DNA from: Lateolabrax maculatus
Taxonomy: Eukaryota; Chordata; Actinopteri; Acropomatiformes; Lateolabracidae
Assembly: GCA_031216445.1 (NCBI GenBank)
Contig: CM062208.1
Span: forward strand, 10,046,001-10,110,000
Direction of reading: 5' to 3'
Length of the DNA: 64,000 bases
The notes beneath the pieces are model-generated. The model was not told where the DNA came from, searched no databases, and saw only the letters and a program-made list of their open reading frames with translations. The translations under genes and the position numbers were made by a program. Below, piece after piece: positions 63,601-64,000 of this stretch. Every line of letters starts with the position of its first letter. Position 1 is the first letter of the stretch.

Positions 63601-64000
63601 GCACTATGAGAGCAGTAAAGGTGAACCAAAACAGAATACTTGTGTACCAAACAGCAATGAGCTTAAACTTGCCATCACCTCTTTCACATTGTCATATATT
63701 GTTTTCACATTGTCATTTGATGCAATGTTATTATTAAAGTATTGATTATAGCTCCTTTAAATAACTTTACTGATATTACAGTTCATTACTCCAAAACACT
63801 TGGTTTTGTAGAGCTGTTTGTACTGTTATGTTATACATACATAGTAAACTTGTGAGTGTTTAAATCAAAAACTGTCTCTGCTACGTTATGGGTTGATTTA
63901 TTACTTATTATGTCTTGTACTTTTGTATTGAATCCGTTTGTGCTGAAACAACTTGAAAATGAATAATATATAATAAATGAGTATTATAGCCTAAGCCTTA

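Larger units (their letters stand above)
26440..64000 (+). other. nalf1: Start of nalf1 intron 1 (extends beyond window)
   Basis: It begins with the donor GTAGGACT. No later nalf1 exon (expected to encode the CKQYC-type cysteine cluster) and no other gene was recognised in these 37.6 kb, although very short exons could be missed. The contents are microsatellites, MITEs, dispersed fish repeats and unique AT-rich DNA. Stretches such as 38.1-41.5, 42.1-46.7 and 53.0-58.6 kb show little beyond simple repeats. About 44.10-44.58 kb carries TGGGGTGGGCGATACC-like text resembling a repeat end, and 58.02-58.46 kb resembles a dispersed repeat but could not be assigned. The 290 bp at 54.77-55.06 kb is complex unique DNA and a candidate regulatory element. 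Confidence 0.75.

Overview
This is vertebrate nuclear DNA, most likely from a percomorph teleost fish. The genes are split by introns, the intergenic DNA is AT-rich, CA/GT microsatellites are abundant, promoters carry CpG islands, and many dispersed repeats match ones I remember from percomorph genomes (family memory, not a database search). There are no bacterial-type operons, CRISPR arrays or phage genes. Three protein-coding genes are supported. They are the fish counterparts of neighbours on human chromosome 13q33: TNFSF13B, ABHD13 and NALF1 (FAM155A).

Layout. 1-1.6 kb: non-coding DNA beyond the tnfsf13b 3' end. 2.1-4.5 kb (minus): tnfsf13b (BAFF), a complete six-exon coding region reconstructed from splice sites. 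4.5-7.9 kb: AT-rich spacer that probably includes the abhd13 3' UTR. 7.9-9.0 kb (minus): abhd13, an intact single-exon alpha/beta-hydrolase, with a 5' UTR splice acceptor at 9034/9035 and a CpG-island promoter at about 9.55-10.35 kb. 10.35-25.0 kb: about 15 kb without a convincing gene, holding microsatellites, a 32-bp minisatellite and a long-terminal-inverted-repeat MITE. LIG4, which lies in this interval in mammals, is not visible. 25.0-25.7 kb: CpG-rich promoter and leader of nalf1 with upstream ORFs. 25.708-26.439 kb (plus): first coding exon of nalf1. 26.44-64.0 kb: the start of nalf1 intron 1, with transposon fragments, microsatellites and several hairpin-forming repeats.

The three genes are not a functional pathway. 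BAFF is a B-cell survival cytokine, ABHD13 an uncharacterised membrane-anchored serine hydrolase, and NALF1 an auxiliary subunit of the NALCN sodium-leak channel. Their proximity is ancestral synteny.

I found no convincing undescribed biological system. The most unusual signals are a perfect 21-bp inverted repeat in a tnfsf13b intron, a nest of direct and inverted repeats at 49.1-50.7 kb, a MITE pair in opposite orientation in the nalf1 intron with intact target-site duplications, the upstream ORFs in the nalf1 leader, and the missing lig4.
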